Source: Cephalotus follicularis
Lineage: Eukaryota; Streptophyta; Magnoliopsida; Oxalidales; Cephalotaceae
Reading direction: 5' to 3'
Length of the DNA: 64,000 bases
NCBI GenBank assembly: GCA_001972305.1
Contig: BDDD01000172.1
Coordinates: forward strand, 252,214 to 316,213
The notes beneath the pieces were generated by a model that made no database searches, was not told the DNA's origin, and saw only the letters and a list, made by a program, of their open reading frames with translations. Position 1 is the first letter of the stretch; every line of letters starts with the position of its first letter. Below are positions 34,241 through 47,715 of the stretch, in pieces. Made by a program: the position numbers and the translations under genes.

Positions 34241-35258
34241 GATGGACTTTGTTTTTGGGTTTCCTCTTACTAGGCATCGTCATAATTTCGTGTGGGTTAT
34301 TGTTGATAGACTCACCAAATCAGCACACTTTTTACCTACTCACGGCACTGATTCCGCAAGCAAGTTAGCTCGATTGTATGTGAAGGAGATTGTGAGGCTG
34401 CACGGTGTTCCAGTGAGCATCATTTGCGATAGGGATTCGATCTTCACTTCCAACTTCTGGAAGAGATTCCAGACAGCCTTCGGAATAAGATTGAATCTCA
34501 TTACTGCTTTCCACCCTCAAACCGTCGGACAGTCTGAGCGTACCATCCAAACCTTGGAGGATATGCTTCGGGCTTGTGTGATCGATTTTGCTGGAACCTG
34601 GGAAGACCATATCCCTCTGATAGAGTTTTCTTATAATAACAGCTATCACGCGAGTCTTGGTATGGCTCCATATGAGGCACTGTATGGGAGAAAGTGTAGG
34701 TCACCCGTCTGTTGGGACGAAGTTGGTGAACGACCATTGCTTGGGTCGGATTTGGTGGAGGAGACTTCGGAGAAAGTAGAGTTCATCAGAGAGAAGTTGC
34801 TAGCAGCACAGAGTCGGCAGAAGAGCTATGTCGATAGTGTGAAGAGAAGGCCTTTAACCTTCAATGTTGGGGATTACGTGTTTTTGAAGGTATCTCCGTG
34901 GAAAAGGGTGCAAAGATTCGGGAAGAAGGGCAAGCTAGCGCCATGGTATATTGGTCTTTTTGAGATTCTGGAGAGCGTTGGGGAGGTAGCTTATCAGCTA
35001 GCCTTGCCTCCTACCTTGTCAGGTATACATGATGTCTTCCATGTATCAATGCTACGAGGTTATATCCGAGACCCATCACATGTCCCGGATTATGACTCGG
35101 TTACGGTGAGGGATGATCTTTCCTGCGAGGAGTCACCCGTGGGAATCTTTGATTGGAAGACACAAGTATTAAGGAACCGGACCATTCCGATGGTAAAGGT
35201 CGAGTGGCAATTTCATCGGCCGGATGAAGTGACTTGGGAACGTGAGGATGACATCTGA
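34241..35258 (+). pseudogene. gypsy integrase core and chromodomain-like end
   Basis: An open frame of about 340 codons from MDFVFGFPLTRHRHNFV. The catalytic triad is present: Asp in WVIVDRLTKSAHF, Asp in IICDRDSIFTSNFW, Glu in QSERTIQTLEDMLRA. Then the GPY/F-like region (HVSMLRGYIRDPSHV follows PPTLSGIHDVFH) and a chromodomain-like tail (VGIFDWKTQVLRNRTI, VKVEWQFHRPDEVTWERED) typical of Tekay/Del chromoviruses. Ends at TGA 35256. This is the longest intact coding stretch in the window, but it lacks its own start and zinc domain. Confidence 0.9.
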
Positions 35259-35327
35259 GAACGTTACCCGCGTTTGTTTTAGTGTGGTGTTAATTTCGAG
35301 GACGAAATTTCTTGAAGGAGGGGTGGA

Positions 35328-38021
35328 TGTAACACCCAGTATTTTCTTTATTGTAATGTTTCGTTTAAGATGTAATCTTATGCTTGAATTAATGAAAATG
35401 TTTGAGATTTCAGCCTCAAAGATGTTTCCAAACCCTAAATATTGTTTTAGGGAAAGAAATGTGTATGTTAAACCAAAAATGGCGCGGTTTTGGGACAATC
35501 GCGTTGATGTCTTTGGAAAGACATCGACGCCTATGGGAACCCAGATGCACGTGAATGCATGGGCATGCATGTCGATGTAGGGTTAAGACATCGGCACCCT
35601 CTTATGAAAAAGGAAAAGACATCGACGTCTAAGGAAAGACGTCGACGTCTTTGAAAAGAATATCAGTCACATTATGAACTGACAGGATAACGTGCAAGGG
35701 ACGGTATCCAAGACCTCTGGCAGGCGCTTTGAGGCACGAGAAAAGGGACATGCTGAACATGCACAATGACCTCCTGTCCTGCAAGGATGAAGAGAGAATA
35801 CTTGTGATTACATGCAAGGACTTAGCAGCCAAAGGGGGACCCCTAGTGCACCATGCAACCAGGTTCGAGGGAGGTGTAGAAGGTGAGAATCTTGCCTTAA
35901 TGCAGATGGAAACAAAAACCCCACTCTGCATAAAACTCCCTTCCCTCCCTGGAAACGAGAGAGCTGAAGAAGAGAAACGGAAACACTATGAGAAAATTGA
36001 GAGAACAGAGAAAGAGAGAGAGAAGATAGAACCACCAGTGTTGAGCACTTGGAGCTTGGACCTTGGATCTCCTGGGATTGCAACCTGGGCGAGTCGGAGC
36101 TACTGTGAGCAACCCTTGGAACTCAAAGAGGTGGACTTTCCAGTTCCTAACTTGGAACAACAAGGTAGGGGAAAGTGATGATTCTTATACATGCATTTTG
36201 AGTTTTAGGATAATGATTGCCATTGGTGAATTTAATGTTAATGGATGAATTGTAATCTCTGGAACTGTTGTGATGACTACTGTGATGTACGGAGTGAACA
36301 TGCATGTGCAAATTTCATGAATATTCCAATTGGTTTATATAATGGATGATTTGGGTAATAACCTGGTGTGTAAAAACTATGGAAATGACGTTCTGGGCGG
36401 ATTAGACGTCGACGTCTACCTAAAGACGTCGATGTCTTCGCGTGTGAATGAAACAGACATCGATGTGTGAGTAAAAACATCGACGCCTTTTCTGGGTGTT
36501 CATAGAACAGTGGTGTTTACTGCAGATGGTGAATTGGCCACTTGTGGTTACATGTTTATTTACGGATTGATGTTCTGGTTACATATCCTGAGAACCAGTA
36601 GCATGTCTTATGCCTTGAGAGGGTGAGTCTTGATTATACGAGGGTTTAGGGACCGGATTTTTCCCCCTAGAATCAAGATTTGTGAACTGATACCTCCTGG
36701 TTTCATAAATACATCGATGTCTTTGGAAAAGCATCGACGTCTTTGGTCCAAAAATGCCTGGGAATAACTGTACGAGAGGTTGACGCCTTAGGGTAAAGAC
36801 GTCGATGCCCTGGGAATAAGCATCGACGCCTATCCCCCTGTTTAAAGAAATTTCGCTCGAATGGGACCCGTTAGACCCGAAACGACTCTAAAAATGATTC
36901 TAGATGCATTCTGATCATATGTTTGCATTATTACTGAACTGTGAATTGCATTATGGTTGATTGCTAAAAAGGGTGTTAACTATTTTGAAAAGCTTGTATG
37001 ATTATTATAATCATTATTGCACGAAAATGTATATTTGTCAACATACGAATATATATATTTTCGAAATGACTGGGGAAAGTATTTTCCAAAGACGGGGAAT
37101 TATTTTAAATGATTGGTTACACAATTCAAAATGTATTGTTTTAAGTTTTATAACTTATCACAACCTAAGAACGGAGTTATATATTTTAAACAAATATATT
37201 TGATCAAGTAATTACATTTTATTGCTTCACTTGTACTATGCAATGTTTGTGCTTGTTGATTATGAGCCGCTGTGCTAATAACCTATTGATTGTTTGGCCG
37301 TTGTGCTAAGCAACCTGTACAGAGGACTTACTCCAAACCGTTCGTAAACGGGGATGGGGTAAGAGTGCATGACGTTGGGGCCAGGAGGTGGCGACGGCCA
37401 TGCCGACTTGTTTGTCTGGTTCCTTTTGGGACACACTTACTGTTTGTGTTGATGTAGCCTTACGAGGTTATACCTGTACTGTGAACATGCATATACTTTA
37501 TACATGTATACACTGCGATATATATATATTGTACTACATCATAATGCATTCATTCATGATACTCATTATCATATACCTCGAACTGCATATATGAGTTTAT
37601 TCACTTAGCCGAGTGAGGACAAAGGCTAACCCCTACTGTAACAGATTGATGGAGTGGGATATGATATGGAGCACGCAATGAGACTTAAGGAGAAGACTGA
37701 GTTGTTTCTCTTATTTTATGTACTGGATCAAATGAACAATGACTATGTTAATTGGATTATTGTAACGAAGTTTATTTTATCATCCTGCACTGTTTTATCA
37801 CGCTCCGTTATTGGCGATCAGCTATGATGTTAGGTTTTATATAAACTTGTTGGGTATCACGTAGTATGGGATACGTGATACATATTTAAATTCAGCTTAT
37901 TTCATGTTATTGCTTCCGCTATTGAAGATTTTGTTTATACGTTTTATCGCATAAGCTGAATTATGTTGTGTTGATTGCCTTACTGCTTTAATGATATCCT
38001 ATTGGAAAACGGGATGTGACA
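35328..38021 (+). repeat. LTR-A, 3' LTR of the gypsy element (2694 bp)
   Basis: TGTAACACCCAG to GGGATGTGACA. TCGA pairs occur at 35504/35524, 35622/35642, 36409/36429, 36460/36480 and 36714/36734, each exactly 20 bp apart, and a triplet at 36782-36830. A TATA-like CATAAAA (35929-35935) precedes a purine-rich leader ending ACAAGGTAGGG (near 36168), which looks like a 5' splice site. The frame at 35729-36178 spans the leader; the second copy has it too, but it has no known domain. A near-identical LTR is at 42180-44887. Confidence 0.95.
35500..35650 (+). repeat. TCGA pairs in LTR-A
   Basis: Near-perfect inverted unit TTGATGTCTTT GG AAAGACATCGA at 35504, and a second pair at 35622/35642. Further groups in the same LTR: 36400-36490 and 36710-36835. 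Confidence 0.85.
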
Positions 38022-38868
38022 CGTGGCTAGAGCTGGGGAAAGCTGAAATCAAAGCCAAGTGGTTACTACACATTACATACTAGCCGCTCAGGTCTAAGGA
38101 CACAACGCAGGTCACGTATGGCCTACTAGTCTCCATCGACTATACACTACCGAGACTATAGGAATCCTATTGACATAGGTAAGACCATCCAAATAGTTTT
38201 TCCTATGGTGGGTCAGTTCAGTGTCATGCTTTATATCACGCACCCCGCATTAGTTTGAGGGTAAACCCAAATTGCAATGAGATGATCCATCCACTGCTAT
38301 ACCCTCGAGCAAGCATAACATGGAAAGTCTGTCCGGTTCATCAATTGCCTTAGGAAAGTGAACCTATGACTTGGAATATTTTGTCATAAGGGAGTAAGAA
38401 TCTCATTCTCATAACCTCCCATGCACGAGATCCAACCCCTCAAATGAAAGGGCACCATATTTGTATTCAGTTTACATGGTGGTTAACAGATCCAGTAATA
38501 TGGTTTGGGATGCTTACATATAGCATATGCCAATTTCATTGTAATATGCACAATAAAACATGAATGAAACTAAGAATGTATAGACTTAAGAGTGTGTCAT
38601 ATGTTAATACATATGGGTGAAGCCACCTCGTGGTTTGCAGGGACACCTTTATCTAACAATATTTACGTGTTCAAGTACAGATGGGTCAGAGGATAGCAGC
38701 AGTGAGCATGGACATAAAAATCAGTGATGATGAAAGTATTGTTAGGTTAGGGGTGTCCCTGTATGCCACTATATGGCTCGTTGGTTGTATATATACACTC
38801 TTGATTTATAAAATTCTGAATTCTATTCATAATTCATGTACATATTTCTTTATTGGAAAGACTGTGTG
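38022..38868 (+). repeat. HX repeat, right part (copy 1)
   Basis: 847 bp between LTR-A and LTR-B, begins with the LTR-A target bases CGTGG. The same 847-bp spacer follows the second LTR-A (44888-45734), and its first 450 bp recur inverted at 51415-51864. A 69-codon frame at 38681-38890 occurs in both copies and has a hydrophobic stretch, but runs into LTR-B and is not supported as a gene. Confidence 0.85.
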
Positions 38869-41659
38869 TGTCACAACCCGTTCCCGCTAACTCTATGGGA
38901 CACGTGCCCTGACCGGGGATGGCGCTCCTCTTGCCAACAACCCTCTTAAACTGTAACTGCCTGAGGAGAAAGCCTGGGCTGGGCTGGGCGCGTAGCTAAC
39001 AGGGCAGCCGGGGCAAAGGATCCAACACCTCACCTGCTCATGCCCCGCGCACAACTTAAAACCAAGGCTCCAAACGTGCCGCATCACTTATGCCCAAAGC
39101 TTTACTCAACCAAGGCTCCAAAACGCACCGCATCACTTAAGCCTCACGTGCTCCTCACATGGCCACTTAACTTAACGCGCAAAGCATGCCCGGGGAGAGC
39201 ACACACGTGCAACCCTCGAGCTCACACACAACCACCTGTGGTCCAACATGCCCGGGGACACTCCTTGTCCTCGGGTCTTTCTCTTTCCCAGGCTAAAACA
39301 TCCTTAGCCCAAGTTCCAAAACGATGCGCATAACTAACGCCCTGGGGAGAAAACAACATAAGTGTCTGGGGAGAACCCACGCACGCCTCACGAGCTCACT
39401 TAAACTCCCCTGGAGACTATGCATACATAAGTTGTCCCTCGGCATACAACCCTGCTCAGCTCAACAACAAAACTAACATCAAAACGCACAGCATAACTTA
39501 AACATAAGGCGCTTAACAAACAACTCGTCATGGGCCTTACTCTTACATGGCACCCCTGGCCACTCTCTCCAGGGACACCTTCCCTGTTCCCTTGTCAAGG
39601 CCCAACATCAACATCACCCTGGGGACACCCTGCCTCCCAGAGGGTAAGCTCTTTAAACAAAACCCTTGCTCTTAGGCATAACATAACACCCCTACTGGGC
39701 TCATCCCCCGCTACTAGCTTGAGGACTCTCAAGCTCTTCTTCCAGGCTTGGGATCACAAAACTCAAAACATGAAAACTTCATAAAAACACATGATAAACA
39801 CATCTGTCATCTCAAAACATCCATAACATATCTTAGAAGTATAAAACGATTACATATTTAGCCTTTGGCATACATACACTGCCTCCCCTAATAGGTAAAA
39901 GAACAACAAACAAAGCTTACTGTCTATACAAAAGGTATACTCTCAGCTACTCTACTACAAAAGAAGGGTAAAGAAACCCAAAGAATGCCCCATGCTATGC
40001 AATGCTAAACGCCCGAGCTGACGTTCCATGCTGCTGAGCTCAAAAACTACCTCGTTAAGCTATCTACTGCTGGGCTGGAGGGTCTCTTCCGGCTGGCTGG
40101 TCTGCAAAAAAATCTGTGAAAGGATTAGTCCAGTTGACTAAGTGAATGAGAACAAAACATCCTCTGGTACATTCTTGTAAATGAATGTGCTAAAAGAAAG
40201 CATACCATGAGCATGAAAAACTATCCTAACTTGAGAAAAGACTATAACAAAACATATGTCATGGCATACAATAAAGAAACGCTCAAAGTACTTGAAAACA
40301 ACCTACTTTTTCTCTGCTTAGCTGAGTCTAGAACGTTCATAAAAGCTGAAATAAACTTAAGAGTACAACTGATTAAAAGAAAGATATATGATAAAGAACT
40401 GGGGTCCTTCCCAGCTAAACACCCGAGAACAACTAAGATATGAACTAGCTTTTCTTTGCAATGCTGATCTAGGCCAAATCCTGGTGGTTACATAATATAG
40501 TTGCACACTTATAGTGGCGCTGAGATGATCTAGACCAAAGACTGCTTGGCAGTAACTGCCGAGAATCCATTGTTCCCTTCTGTGCTTGCTATTTCTTTGT
40601 TTTTCCTACTTATCTGGGCTGATGGCATAACTACCGAGGACAAAGTCCTCCTCTAGAAGACTTACTGAAACGCTCTAATCTCTATTTTAGCAACTTAGCT
40701 CTGCTGTACTCAAACCTCAAACACCATCATAGACAATAGCGTAAAGGAGATCCAGGTAGGACCTGGGGACAGTCTCGCCCGGCTTCCTATCATAGACAAT
40801 AGTAGACCGAGGAGGTTGGAGCTATGTACATAGTGCTCGGCTGCACTCATACCCTAAACACCATCATAGACAATAGTGTAAAGGAGATCCAGGTATGGAA
40901 CCCGGGGGTAGACTCACTCAACTTCCCATCAAAGACAATAGTAGGCTGAGGAGTGGGGTTGAGCACGTACGCGTTACCTTACTGGAGAGTGACTAATTCA
41001 CTTGAAGAACTTGAGCTTTAGTGCTCGAGAAACTCTCTTTCTCTCTCTTCTGGCAAAGGAAACATACAAAGACGCTAGGGAACAAATTTTCGTTAGAAAG
41101 CTCTCACTGTACTAGGAATTAGAAACCTAAAGAGTTATCAAGAACATCATGAAACAACTAGAAACATAGAAAAGATGTCCCACTCACAGTTCTTGCTACT
41201 TCCTTGGACGCTAACATCTCTTCTTTTCTGCTACACTCTTCCTCTGGCTTTACTGCTTCTTTCCTCGTCCGCTTGTTCTTCTTGCTGGGGTAGGACGCTT
41301 TGAGCTCCCTCTGGTCCAGACGTTAAGAACGGAAAGAAGAAGAAGAAAACTAGAACTCTCTCTCTCTCTAAAACTCTCTAACCTGCTGAAGCTAGAAGAA
41401 AGGATGGCTATAACTCAAAAAGTCTCCACACTAATCCCAACTTAAGCCGTCTTTTGTCTTGGAAGTTGGAATCTTCCTCAAGAAGCTTTGCACTTAAGTC
41501 CTCCAACTATTACTAATCATGTATTACACTTGGGCTTATAACAACATCAACACTTAACTTTCATCTCTTACTCAAATAAGTCCAAAGCCCATAAAAACAA
41601 AAATTATACACCATAAAAAGTTTTTCTCTTAAGCTCCAAAAAAGCTACGGGGCGTTACA
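38869..41659 (-). repeat. LTR-B copy 1 (full length, 2791 bp)
   Basis: TGTCACAACCCG to GGGGCGTTACA, minus strand. The only one of three LTR-B copies without a large internal deletion. Contains CATGCCCGGGGA (39186, 39248), four ATCAWAGACAATAG motifs (40728-40935) and TTAGTCCAGTTGACTAA (near 40125). After it come 24 bp of LTR-B internal sequence, then a junction to copia-2. Confidence 0.9.
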
Positions 41660-42179
41660 TCCTCCCCACCTTAAGAAAACACGCTCCCAGCGCGCACCCC
41701 GTATTTGCCCTAGTCTCCAACATAGATGGTAGTGAGAGAATCCATCCCCCGATTCCATGAGCAGGCAACATACGCGCAAGTCTATCCCGTTCACTAATGC
41801 CCACAAAGTGAACCTATGACTTGGAACAAGTTTGAAATAAGGAATAAGGTAACCAGTCTCACAGCCTTCATGTCAGGCATCCAACCTTATGTCAGGGCAT
41901 CACTAGTATAAGTAGGTAATGAACTACTTGAATTATGTGATAAAATACAAGTGATATAGCCATAACAAATTTAGCACGCATCATATATATATATAAGAAT
42001 AAGATTGTTCCATACATGGAAAGATATAATATGACAACTCATCTAATGGCTTGTCGGGTCACTATATCTAACACCTGTCTCCTTCAATACGGGTGTGACA
42101 ATCCCCTGTTGTGCACTCCCCCATACATCTCAATGCATCTCCCACAAGGCCCAAAGACAACCCTTTTTCCAGCTCGTGG
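41660..42179. other. duplication junction, copia-2 LTR end and HX piece
   Basis: 41660-41683 matches the polypurine side of the LTR-B element (47588-47611); 41684-41718 is unplaced; 41719-42073 is the right end of a copia-2 LTR (ending ATATCTAACA); 42074-42179 is HX sequence also found inverted at 54469-54570, ending with the LTR-A target CGTGG. This marks the border of a tandem segmental duplication. Confidence 0.75.
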
Positions 42180-44887
42180 TGTAACACCCAGTATTTTCTT
42201 TATTGTAATGTTTCATTTAGGATGTAATCTTATGCTTGAATTAATGAAAATGTTTGAGATTTCGGCCTCAAAGATGTTTCCAAACCCTAAATATTATTTT
42301 GGGGAAAGGAATGTGTATGTTAAACCAAAAACGACGCGGTTTTGGGACAATCGCGTCGATGTCTTTGGAAAGACATCGACGCCTATGGGAACCCAGATGC
42401 ACTTGAATGCATGGACATGCACGTCGATGTAGGGTGAAGACATCGACACCCTCTTATGAAAAAGGAAAAGACATCGACGTCTAAGGAAAGACGTCGACGT
42501 CTTTGAAAAGAATATCAGTCACATTATGAACTGACAGGATAACGTGCAAGGGAGGGTATCCAAGACCTCTAGCAGGCGCTTTGAGGCACGAGAAGGGGGA
42601 CATGTTGAACATGCACAATGACCTCCTGACCTGCAAGGATGAAGAGAGAATACTTGTGATTACATGCAAGGACTTAGCAGCCAAAGGGGGACACCTGGTG
42701 CGCCATGCAACCAGGTGTGAGGGAGGTGTAGAAGGTGAGAATCTTGCCTTAATGCAGATGGAAACAAAAACCCCACTCTGCATAAAACTCCCTTCCCTCC
42801 CTGGAAACGAGAGAGCTGAAGAAGAGAAACGGAAACACTATGAGAAAAGTGTCAGAACAGAGAAAGAGAGAGAGAAGATAGAACCACCATTGTTGAGCAC
42901 TTGGAGCTTGGACCTTGGAGCTCCTGGGATTGCAACCTGGGCGAGTCGGAGCTACTGTGAGCAACCCTTGGAACTCAAAGAGGTGGGCTTTCCAGTTCCT
43001 AACTTGGAACAACAAGGTAGGGGAAAGTGATGATTCTTATACATGCATTTTGAATTTCAGGATAATGATTGCCATTGGTGAATTGCATGTTAATGGATGA
43101 ATTGTAATCTCTGGAACTGTTGTGATGACTACTATGATGTACGGAGTGAACATGCATGTGCAAATTTCATGAATATTCCAATTGGTTTATATAATGGATG
43201 ATTTGGGTAATAACCTGGTGTGTTAAAACTATGGAAATGATGTTCTGGGCGGATTAGACGTCGACCTCTACCTAAAGACGTCAATGTCTTTGCGTGTGAA
43301 TGAAAAAGACATCGATGTTTGAGTAAAAACATCGACGCCTTTTCTGGGTGTTCATAGAACAGTGGTGTTTACTGCAGAAGGTGAATTGGCCACTTGTGGT
43401 TACATGTTTATTTACGGATTGATGTTCTGGTTACATATCCTGATAACCAGTAGAATGTCTTACGCCTTGAGAGGGTGAGTCTTGATTATACGAGGGTTTA
43501 TGGGCCGGATTCTTCCCCCTAGAATCAAGATTTGTGAACTGATACCTCCTGGTATCATAAAGACATCGATGTCTTTGGAAAAGCATCGACATCTTTGGTC
43601 CAAAAAAGCCTGGGAATAACTGTACGAGAGGTTGACGCCTTAGAGTAAAGACGTCGACGCCCTGGGAATAAGCATCGACACCTATCCCCCTGTTTGAAGA
43701 AATTTCGCTCGAATGGGACCCGTTAGACCCGAAACGACTCTAGAAACAATTCTAGATGCATTCTGAGCATATGTTTGAATTATTACTGTACTGTGAATTG
43801 CATTATGGTTGATTGCTAAAAAGGGTGTTAACTATTTTGACAAGCTTGTATGATTATTATAATCATTATTGCACGAAAATGTATATTTGTCAACATATGA
43901 ATATATATATTTTCGAAATGACTGGGGAAAGTATTTTCCAAAGACGGATAAATGTTTTAAAGGATTGGTTACACAATTCAAAATGTATTGTTTTAAGTTT
44001 TATAACTTATCACAACCTGAGAACGGAGTAATATATTTTAAACAAATATATTTGATCAAGTAATTACATTTTATTGCTTGACTTGTACTGTGAAATGTTT
44101 GTACTTGTTGATTATTAGCCACTGTGCTAATAACCTGTTGATTGTTTGGCCGTCGTGCTAAGCAACCTATACGAAGGACTTACTCAAAACCGTTCGCAAA
44201 CGGGGATGGGGTAAGAGTGCATGACGTTGGGGCCAGGAGGTGGCGACGGTCATGACGACTTGTTTGTTTAGTTCCTTTTAGGACACACTTACTGCTTGTA
44301 TTGATGTAGTCTTACGAGGTTATACCTGTACTGTGAACATGCGTATACTTTATACATGTATACACTGCGATATATATACTGCGATATATATATACTGTAC
44401 TGCATCATAATGCATTCATTCATGATACTCATTATCATATACCTCGAACTGCATTTATGAGTTTATTCACTTAGCCGAGTGAGGACAAAGGCTAACCCCT
44501 ACTGTAACAGATTGATGGAGTGGGATATGATATGGAGCACGCAAGGAGACTTTAGGAGAAGACTGAGTTGTTTCTCTTATTTTATGTACTGGATCAAATG
44601 AACAATGACTATGTTAATTGGATTATTGTAACGAAGTTTATTTTATCATCCTGTACTATTTTATCACGCTCCGTTATGGGCGATCAGCTATGATGTTAGG
44701 TTTTATATAAACTTGTTGGGTATCACGTAGTATGGGATGCGTGATACATATTTAAATTCAGCTTATTTCATGTTATTGGTTCCGCTATTGAAGATTTTGT
44801 TTATAAGTTTTATCGCATAAGCTGAATTATGTTGTGTTGATTGCCTTACTGCTTTAATGATGTCCTCTTGGAAAACGGGGTGTGACA
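42180..44887 (+). repeat. LTR-A copy 2, a solo LTR with target duplication CGTGG
   Basis: 2708 bp, a few percent different from 35328-38021. Flanked by CGTGG at 42175-42179 and 44888-44892. No primer site or internal region follows. TCGA pairs as in copy 1 (42350-42505, 43255-43340, 43560-43690). Confidence 0.95.
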
Positions 44888-45734
44888 CGTGGCTAGAGCT
44901 GGGGAAGGCTGAAATCAAAGCCAAGTGGTTACTACACATTACATACTAGCCGGTCAGGTCTAAGGACACAACGCAGGTCACGTATGGCCTACTAGTCTCC
45001 ATCGACTATACACTACCGAGACTATAGGAATCCTATTGACATAGGTATGACCATCCAAATAGTTTTTCCTATGGTGGGTCAGTTCAGTGTCATGCTTTAT
45101 AGCATGCACCCCGCATTAGTTTTAGGGTAAACCCAAATGTCAATGAGATGATCTATCCTCTGCTATACCCTCGAGCAAGCATAACATGGAAAGTCTGTCC
45201 GGTTCATCAATTGCCTTAGGAAAGTGAACCTATGACTTGGAATATTTTGTCATAAGGGAGTAAGGATCTCATTCTCATAACCTCCCATGCACGAGATCCA
45301 ACCCCTCAAATGACAGGGCGCCATATTTGTATTCAGTTTACATGGTGGTTAACTGATCCAGTAATATGGTTTGGGATGCTTACATATAGCATATGCCAAT
45401 TTCATTGTAATATGCACAATAAAACATTAATGAAACTAAGAATGTATAGACTTAAGAGTGTGTCATATGTTAATACATATGGGTGAAGCCACCTCGTGGC
45501 TTGCAGGGACACCTTTATCTAACAATATTTACGTGTTCAAGTACAGATGGGTCAGAGGATAGCAGCAGTGAGCATGGACATAAAGATCAGTGATGATGAA
45601 AGTATTGTTAGGTTAGGGGTGTCCCTGTATGCCACTATATGGCTCGTTGGTTGTATATATACACTCTTGATTTATAAAATTCTGAATTCTATTCATAGTT
45701 CATGTCCATATTTCTTTATTGGCAAGACTGTGTG
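44888..45734 (+). repeat. HX repeat, right part (copy 2)
   Basis: Same length (847 bp) and nearly the same sequence as 38022-38868. Its last five bases, GTGTG, are the target duplication of the LTR-B element. Confidence 0.9.
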
Positions 45735-47587
45735 TGTCACAACCCGTTCCCGCTAACTCTATGGGACACGTGCCCTGACCGGGGATGGCGCTCCTCTTGC
45801 CAACAACCCTCTTAAACTGTAACTGCTAGAACAACAAACAAAGCTTACTGTCTATACAAAAGGTATACTCTCAGCTACTCTACTACAAAAGAAGGGTAAA
45901 GAAACCCAAAGAATGCCCCATGGTATGCAATGCTAAACGCCCGAGTTGACGTTCCATGATGCTGAGCTCAAAAACTACCTCGTTAAGCTATCTACTGCTG
46001 GGCTGGAGGGTCTCTTCCGGCTGGCTGGTCTGCAAAACAGTCTGTGAAAGGATTAGTCCAACTGACTAAGTGAATGAGAACAAAACATCCTCTGGTACAT
46101 TCTTATAAATGAATGTGCTAAAAGAAAGCTTACCATGAGCATGAAAAACTATCCCAACTGGGGAAAAGACTATAACAAAACATATGTCATGGCATACAAT
46201 AAAGAAACGCTCAAAGTACTTGAAAACAACTTACTTTTTCTCTGCTTCGCTGAATCTAGAACGTTCATAAAAGCTGAAATAAACTTAAGAGTAAAACTGA
46301 TTAAAAGAAAGATATATGATAAAGAACTGGGGTCCTTCCCAGCTAAACACCCGAGAACAACTAAGCTATGAACTGGCTTTTCTTTGCAATGCTGATCTAG
46401 GCCAAAGCCTGGTGGTTACATAATATAGTTGCCAACTTATAGTGGCGCTAAGCTGATCTAGGCCAAAGCCTGCTTGGCAGTAACTGTCGAGAACCCATTG
46501 TTCCCTTCTCTGCTTGCTATTTCTTTTTTTTTCTTACTTATCTGGGCTGATGGCATAACAACCGAGGACAAATTCCTCCTCTAGAAGACTTACTGAAATG
46601 CTCTAATCTCTATTTTAGCAACTTAGCTCTGTTGTACTCAAACCCCAAACACCATCATAGACAATAGCTTAAAGGAGATCCAGGTAGGACCTGGGGACAT
46701 TCTCGCCCGGCTTCCTATCATAGACAATAGTAGACCGAGGAGGTTGGATCTATGTACATAGTGCTCGGCTGCACTCATACCCTAAACACCATCATAGACA
46801 ATAGTGTAAAGGAGATCCAGGTATGGAACCTGGGGGCAGACTCACTCAACTTCCCATCATAGACAATAGTAGGCTGAGGAGTGGGGTTGAGCACGTACGC
46901 ATTACCTTACTGGAAAGTGACTAATTCACTTGAAGAACTTGAGCTTTACTGCTCGAGAAACTCTCTTTCTCTCTCTTCTGGCAAAGGAAACATACAAAGA
47001 CGCTAGGAAACAAATTTCCCTTAGAAAGCTCTCACTGTACTAGGGATTAGAAACCTAAAGAGTTATCAAGAACATCATGAAACAACTAGAAACATAGAAA
47101 GGATGTCCCACTCACAGTTCTTGCTACTTCCTTGGACGCTAACGTCTCTTCTTTTCTGCTACACTCTTCCTCTGGCTTTACTGCTTCTTTCCTCGTCCGC
47201 TTGTTCTTCTTGCTGGGGTAGGACGCTTCGAGCTCCCTCTGGTCCAGACGTTAAGAACGGAAAGAAGAAGAAGAAAACTAGAACTCTCTCTCTCTCTAAA
47301 ACTCTCTAACCTGCTGAAGCTAGAAGAAAGGATGGCTATAACTCAAAAAGTCTCCACACTAATCCCAACTTAAGCCGTCTTTTGTCTTGAAAGTTGGAAT
47401 CTTCCTCAAGAAGCTTTGAACTTAAGTCCTCCAACTATTACTAATCATGTATTACACTTGGGCTTATAACAACATCAACACTTAACTTTCATCTCTTACT
47501 CAAATAAGTCCAAAGCCCATAAAAACAAAAATTATACACCATAAAAAGTTTTTCTCTTAAGCTCCAAAAAAGCTACGGGGCGTTACA
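45735..47587 (-). repeat. LTR-B copy 2, 3' LTR with internal deletion
   Basis: 1853 bp. Compared with 38869-41659 about 930 bp is missing; the junction is at 45826/45827, where ACTGCT joins AGAACAACAAAC. Confidence 0.9.
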
Positions 47588-47715
47588 TCCTCCCCACCTT
47601 AAGAAATTTCGTCCTCAAAATTCCTCAAGTAAAACCTTAATAAAAATTGTTCTATCACCTCTGTCTTCTCTGCAACTATGCTCAACTAACAGATACTATA
47701 ACTTAAATTATCCTA

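Larger units (their letters stand above)
30131..38021 (+). mobile_element. Tekay/Del-like Ty3/gypsy retrotransposon, defective
   Basis: 5' LTR stump (30131-30659), primer site TGGTATCAGAGC (30663-30674), decayed gag-pol (30770-35258), polypurine tract GAAGGAGGGGTGGA (35314-35327) and 3' LTR (35328-38021). Domain order gag-PR-RT-RH-IN-chromodomain-like is that of Ty3/gypsy chromoviruses. The right flank starts CGTGG. Confidence 0.95.

Noticed and set aside
35729-36178. 149-codon frame in LTR-A, also at 42581-43030
   Set aside because: Lies in a purine-rich leader; both copies are recent duplicates, and minus-strand frames are equally open.
38681-38890. 69-codon frame present in both duplicated spacers (also 45547-45756)
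   Set aside because: Conservation follows from the recent duplication; the frame runs into LTR-B and has no domain.
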